DNA from: JAQAZP01 sp965531145
Lineage (GTDB): Bacteria > Acidobacteriota > JAQAZP01
Length of the DNA: 10,810 nt
NCBI GenBank assembly: GCA_965531145.1
Contig: CBESOE010000144.1
Span: forward strand, 1 to 10,810
Direction: 5' to 3'
In this document: positions 7,653 through 10,810 of the stretch, piece after piece
Layout: each line of letters starts with the position of its first letter
How positions within the stretch are numbered: the first letter of the stretch is position 1
Translations under genes and position numbers: made by a program
Notes under the pieces: model-generated
What the model was told of the DNA's origin: nothing
Database searches by the model: none
What the model saw: only the letters and a program-made list of their open reading frames with translations

Positions 7653-8695
7653 TGCGCGTTCTCTTCCTGGCAGACACGCACCTCGGGCTTGACGACCCCC
7701 TGCGGCCCAGGGTAGAGCGCCGCCGTCGTGGGCCGGAGTTCTACGACAACTTCCGTCTCGCTCTGGAGCCGGCCCGAAAGGGCGAAGTGGATGTGGTGAT
7801 CCACGGCGGTGACATCTTCTTCCGCTCCAAGGTGCGTCCCGACGTGGTACAGAAGGCCCTCGCCCTCATCGCCGAGGTCACCGATAAAGGCATTCCCTTT
7901 GTCCTGGTGCCCGGCAACCATGAACGCTCGGCCACGCCCCTGCCCCTGCTCTGGGACCTGGAGAATCTCCATGTCTTCCGCAAGCCCGACACCTTCATCA
8001 TCGAAGCAGCAGGGGAGAAGCTGGCCCTGGCCGGTTTCCCCTGCGAGCGGAACGGCATCCTCCAGGCCTTTCCCCGCCTGCTGGCCGAGACTGGCTGGGA
8101 CAAGCACCAGGCTGATATCCGTCTTCTTTGCCTGCACCAGTCTGTAGAAGGCGCCACCGTGGGGCCGCACAACTACACCTTTCGAAGGGGGGATGACATC
8201 ATCCCGGGGCGAATGATCCCCGGTGGATTTGCTGCGGTAATTTCAGGGCATATTCATCGGGCACAGACTCTGACACACGATCTGCAAGGGCAGCCCTTGG
8301 CTTCGCCGGTAACTTATCCAGGATCGACGGAGCGGACTGCCTTCGCCGAGAAGGATGAGACCAAGGGATATGTGATGCTGGAGTTGGGGGGAATGGCCGA
8401 TGGACAGGGGACGCTGGTGGGGGAGCGGTTTGTCGCTTTGCCATCGCGGCCCATGGTGGACCTGGAACTTAAGTTGGGCGGTGTAAGAGGGAAACAGTTG
8501 GGTAGACTATTGGACCAGGAGTTTGCCAGCCTCGACCCGCAGAGCATCCTCCGTCTAACCCTCACCGGCCAGCCGGGAAGCGACGACCTGCCGTTATTCT
8601 CTGCAGCCGCCCTCCGCGACCGGGCGCCGCGGATGAATATCGAGATGCGCTGGAAGCAGGCCCGGGACACAGTTGCCAATCCATCACTCAAATGA
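7652..8695 (+). CDS. SbcD/Mre11-like metallophosphoesterase (DNA nuclease family)
   Basis: This 347-residue calcineurin-type phosphoesterase resembles SbcD/Mre11 DNA nucleases. Metal-binding motifs occur in order: D8 and H10 in ADTHLG, D54 in HGGDIFF, N89-H90 in PGNHER, H162 in CLHQS, and H200 and H202 in SGHIHRAQT. The following TYPGSTERTAF and KGYVMLEL are typical of the SbcD/Mre11 group rather than of generic phosphatases. The C-terminal 110 residues would form the cap/DNA-binding part. ATG 7652 overlaps the preceding TGA by one base (TGATG), so translation is coupled to the GIY-YIG protein. No SbcC/Rad50 ATPase follows; the next genes are on the other strand. I infer a DNA end- or junction-processing role together with the upstream fusion protein. 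It is the last gene of the operon. Confidence 0.9.
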   Translation: MRVLFLADTHLGLDDPLRPRVERRRRGPEFYDNFRLALEPARKGEVDVVIHGGDIFFRSKVRPDVVQKALALIAEVTDKGIPFVLVPGNHERSATPLPLLWDLENLHVFRKPDTFIIEAAGEKLALAGFPCERNGILQAFPRLLAETGWDKHQADIRLLCLHQSVEGATVGPHNYTFRRGDDIIPGRMIPGGFAAVISGHIHRAQTLTHDLQGQPLASPVTYPGSTERTAFAEKDETKGYVMLELGGMADGQGTLVGERFVALPSRPMVDLELKLGGVRGKQLGRLLDQEFASLDPQSILRLTLTGQPGSDDLPLFSAAALRDRAPRMNIEMRWKQARDTVANPSLK

Positions 8696-8824
8696 AATCG
8701 GAGTTACATCTCATCCACTTCTGGTACGGGTTATGCTTCGTTGGTAGCTGCTGGCGCTGCAGATACCACCGCCAGGAGTGCACATAGTGTCGACTACGGG
8801 CACTACTCGGTGAGGCTCATCCAC
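8696..8824. other. Convergent intergenic spacer (129 bases)
   Basis: This spacer lies between the end of the plus-strand operon and the end of the minus-strand transglutaminase gene. It contains the two inverted repeats listed separately and no T-rich tract, promoter-like pair or small gene that I can support. It is less GC-rich than the flanking genes. Confidence 0.6.
8742..8768. terminator. Possible hairpin at the end of the operon (weak terminator candidate)
   Basis: TGGTA...TACCA and inner CTGC...GCAG pair around a 7-base loop, with one G/A mismatch between the two stem parts. It lies 46 bases after the stop of the phosphoesterase gene, in a convergent region where a bidirectional terminator is expected. 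Neither side carries a T-run, so intrinsic termination is doubtful. Confidence 0.3.
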
Positions 8825-8837
8825 CTATGGCTCACCG
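8808..8837. terminator. Perfect 7-base inverted repeat over the end of the transglutaminase gene
   Basis: CGGTGAG (8808-8814) and CTCACCG (8831-8837) are perfectly complementary, with a 16-base loop. The right arm lies in the last codons of the minus-strand gene, whose TAG stop is at 8825-8827. It could be a terminator or mRNA 3'-end stabilising stem, but the loop is long and no T-run follows on either strand. Confidence 0.3.
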
Positions 8838-10237
8838 TGCCCGTCATTCGCCTGCACCCGGCCATTCGCGTCGCAGCCAGTGCGCCGGAAAAGGAACAGC
8901 GTCTTGACCTTCTGCGGTTGGCCTTCCACTTCCAGGAACGGGTAGGCCAGGAAATTGATGGGGCCGGAGGCCGGGCCCGGATCGAGTACCAAATCCCGAC
9001 CGCTGGTGAACTCGAACCGGTTGGCCGGATGGTGTCCGAAGAAGTACATGCTCAGTGCGCTGAACTTGTCGGCTTCGCTGATGTCCACCGGCCACCATTT
9101 GCCGTCGGCGTAGAACTCTGCCCAACAGTGATAGCCGTCCGTCCCCCCGTCATTGCGCTCGGAAGGGATCGCGGCGCCGATCGCGAAACGCGCGGGGATC
9201 CCGATTGAACGCGCCAGGCCTATGAAATAGGCGTGGTAGTCGGTGCAGTTGCCATAGAGGGAATCGCAGGCATACACTGCGTTGCCCTGACCCCAGCCAT
9301 CGCCGAACTTCATGTAGCGCATCTCTTCCACCACGTGGTCGTACAGGGCCCGGGCGCGCACAAGGTCGCCCTTCTTTCCTTCCACCGCTTTATCGGCGAT
9401 ACCCTTGATCCGCTCGTCCGCCGGAACCATGCGCTCGGGCCGCAGGTGCTTCGACGCCTCGTCGGGGTCACCGGCATAGGCGGACTTTTCCAAGCGCTCG
9501 ACTTCGTAAACGATCTCCAGCTGCTTTCCGCTGTCTTCGGGGCCAAGCTGCAGAAACAGTACGCTGTTGCCGTGGGCGCTGTCGGTAAGCGTCTTCTGCG
9601 TGCCGGGCACGGTGACGGATTTCACTGTGACCTTCTGGTAGTCGTCGGAACCGGCAAGCGGCAGCCAGCAGCGCGCCGCGCCTTTAATCTCGGGTAGCGT
9701 GGCCTGGTAGCGGAACTCGAAAGCGTCCCGCCCGGTCAGCACGCCGAGCAGTTCCTCTGACGCGTCATCGACCGGGGCGCGAACCCAGTGCTTGTCCTCA
9801 TTCTGCTTCCACACGTAGTAGGGGACGCCGTTGAGCTTGTGAACCGTGGTTTCGGTGACGGTCATCGCGCCCGGATCGCCAGCCAGGAAGAAATCGATGT
9901 CGTAGAACTGCCCGTCGGAACTTGCCATATCCACGCAGGCGAAGTGGCGTCGCGGCGCCAGTGAGGCGAGGTACTCGACGTGCACGCGGACCAGCTTGAG
10001 CCTGAGTTCTTTTCCTTCGAAAGGAACGGTGAAGTAACCGCCACCGTGTTCCACCTGCTCGGCAATGTGCTTTTCAATGCCGGCCTGGATATCGCCAGTG
10101 ACGATGGTCGGCACGTAGGCGGCAACGGCCGGATCAGGCCCGGTTGCTTCGTCCTGGCCGTATCCGGTGCTCAGCAGAAGCCCAGCAAGGAGGCCGGACA
10201 TCAATAGGACACTGAACGGAAGGCGAATACGAGACAT
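8825..10237 (-). CDS. Secreted transglutaminase-like cysteine peptidase family protein
   Basis: This 470-residue protein has a clear N-terminal signal peptide: R3 and R5, then a hydrophobic stretch at about 7-23, with likely cleavage near residue 27. It should act in the periplasm or outside the cell. Residues 300-390 hold a transglutaminase-like core with the full catalytic triad: C331 in YGNCTDYHAYF, H370 in DGYHCWAEFY and D385 in WWPVDISEAD. The N-terminal half (about 40-155) has a separate-looking domain with HFACVDM and GQFYDIDFFL. It resembles small secreted proteins of unknown function; that resemblance is from memory. The middle part (160-255) looks like a beta-rich segment. Such proteins may be proteases, amidases or crosslinkers, and the substrate is unknown. 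ATG 10237 is preceded by a strong GGAGAGG-type ribosome site. The fasciclin gene lies 117 bases upstream on the same strand. Confidence 0.87.
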   Translation of the reverse strand: MSRIRLPFSVLLMSGLLAGLLLSTGYGQDEATGPDPAVAAYVPTIVTGDIQAGIEKHIAEQVEHGGGYFTVPFEGKELRLKLVRVHVEYLASLAPRRHFACVDMASSDGQFYDIDFFLAGDPGAMTVTETTVHKLNGVPYYVWKQNEDKHWVRAPVDDASEELLGVLTGRDAFEFRYQATLPEIKGAARCWLPLAGSDDYQKVTVKSVTVPGTQKTLTDSAHGNSVLFLQLGPEDSGKQLEIVYEVERLEKSAYAGDPDEASKHLRPERMVPADERIKGIADKAVEGKKGDLVRARALYDHVVEEMRYMKFGDGWGQGNAVYACDSLYGNCTDYHAYFIGLARSIGIPARFAIGAAIPSERNDGGTDGYHCWAEFYADGKWWPVDISEADKFSALSMYFFGHHPANRFEFTSGRDLVLDPGPASGPINFLAYPFLEVEGQPQKVKTLFLFRRTGCDANGRVQANDGHGEP

Positions 10238-10354
10238 GAACCTCTCCTCTTTTCTGGAATGAAGCCCCGCGGAACGGAACCGGGAGCGACAACCGTCCGG
10301 GCTGCTGCTCCCTCAGTCTGCTCTCACTGCGCGGAAACGACCAATACGGTGGCC
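10238..10354 (-). promoter_or_regulatory. Intergenic region with strong ribosome binding site for the transglutaminase gene
   Basis: Read on the minus strand, AGAGGAGAGG (10250-10241) lies three bases before the ATG, an unusually good Shine-Dalgarno match. The 117-base gap also has the arms GGGAGC (10282-10287) and GCTCCC (10307-10312) around a 19-base loop. This could be a weak terminator after the fasciclin gene. No convincing promoter could be seen. Confidence 0.45.
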
Positions 10355-10810
10355 TCAGTGGGCCGGGTGGTCCTTGGGTTTGGCTGCGGCGGGATCCTTG
10401 GCGGGCGGGCGCACCACCGTGTCGATGACGTGTATCACGCCGTTGTCAGCAGCCACGTCGGTTGTGATGACCTTGGCGCCGTTCACCGTCACATTTCCGT
10501 CCTCAACCTTGATGCTGAGCTTCTGCCCGTTCAGCGTTTCGACCTCCATGGTCTTAATATCCGCGGCCATGACTTTCCCCGGCACGACGTGGTAGGTCAG
10601 AATCGACACGAGGTAATTCTTGTTTTCCGGCTTGAGCAAATCCTCCAGGGTGCCGGGAGGCAGCTTCTTGAAAGCGGCATCGGTGGGAGCAAAAACCGTG
10701 AACGGCCCCTCGCCCTGCAACGCTTCCACCAGCCCTGCCGCCTGGAGGGCACTCACCAGCGTATTGAAGTCGCCGGCGCCGGACGCAACAGCGACAATGT
10801 CGCCGGGACC
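10355..10810 (-). CDS. Fasciclin-domain (FAS1) protein, 5' end outside the window
   Basis: The minus-strand frame is open from the window edge (10810) to TGA at 10357-10355, giving 151 residues without the N-terminus. A GTG at 10756 could be read as a start, but the fasciclin homology begins before it (DIVAVASGAGDFNTLVSAL), so the true start is beyond the window, probably with a signal peptide. FAS1 signatures are GPFTVFAPTDAAFKKLP, LTYHVVPGKV and ADNGVIHVIDTVV, covering essentially a whole single FAS1 domain. The tail is rich in Pro, Lys, Ala and His. Bacterial FAS1 proteins are secreted or surface-anchored and linked to adhesion and matrix contact; the precise role here is unknown. It may be co-transcribed with the transglutaminase gene downstream. 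Confidence 0.93.
   Translation of the reverse strand, partial: GPGDIVAVASGAGDFNTLVSALQAAGLVEALQGEGPFTVFAPTDAAFKKLPPGTLEDLLKPENKNYLVSILTYHVVPGKVMAADIKTMEVETLNGQKLSIKVEDGNVTVNGAKVITTDVAADNGVIHVIDTVVRPPAKDPAAAKPKDHPAH

Noticed and set aside
8741..9208. A plus-strand frame running from the convergent spacer into the transglutaminase region
   Set aside because: Most of it is antisense to the conserved catalytic part of the transglutaminase gene. It has no ribosome site or recognisable domain.
10355..10756. A complete small fasciclin gene starting at GTG 10756
   Set aside because: The frame and the fasciclin homology continue upstream to the window edge, so the gene is cut by the window and this start is internal.

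Overview
The window is GC-rich bacterial DNA, densely coded, with no RNA gene, insertion sequence, integrase or CRISPR array that I can see. An AcnB-type aconitase, a bacterial OPT transporter, an SbcD/Mre11-like nuclease and secreted transglutaminase and fasciclin proteins suggest a Gram-negative proteobacterium-like organism. A member of the former Deltaproteobacteria (Desulfuromonas/Geobacter-like) is my best guess, but this is an impression and not a demonstrated assignment.

Left part (1-8695, + strand): a probable five-gene operon. A sigma70-like promoter at 4-31 precedes acnB (82-2601). A 79-base gap with a perfect GC-rich hairpin follows. Next come a LeuC/homoaconitase-like iron-sulfur protein (2681-3949), an OPT-family transporter (3953-5977), a protein joining a DnaQ-like exonuclease fold to a GIY-YIG nuclease domain (5982-7652) and an SbcD/Mre11-like phosphoesterase (7652-8695). 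From the second gene on, the spacings are 3 bases, 4 bases and a 1-base overlap, so these four genes are almost certainly co-translated. The first three suggest uptake and conversion of an organic acid or peptide-like substrate around the TCA cycle. The last two look like a DNA-processing pair.

Right part (8696-10810): a 129-base convergent spacer with two inverted repeats, then two minus-strand genes. These are a secreted transglutaminase-like protein (10237-8825) and, upstream of it, a fasciclin-domain protein whose 5' end lies beyond the window (10810-10355). Both look like envelope or extracellular proteins unrelated to the left operon.

The most interesting points are substitutions at conserved sites. 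In the nuclease fusion the exonuclease-like domain has apparently lost its DEDD metal ligands while the GIY-YIG site is intact, and the gene is coupled to an Mre11-like nuclease with no SbcC/Rad50 gene beside it. In the LeuC-like protein the cluster cysteines are kept, but two residues matching catalytic positions of aconitase are replaced, and no LeuD-type small subunit gene is present.
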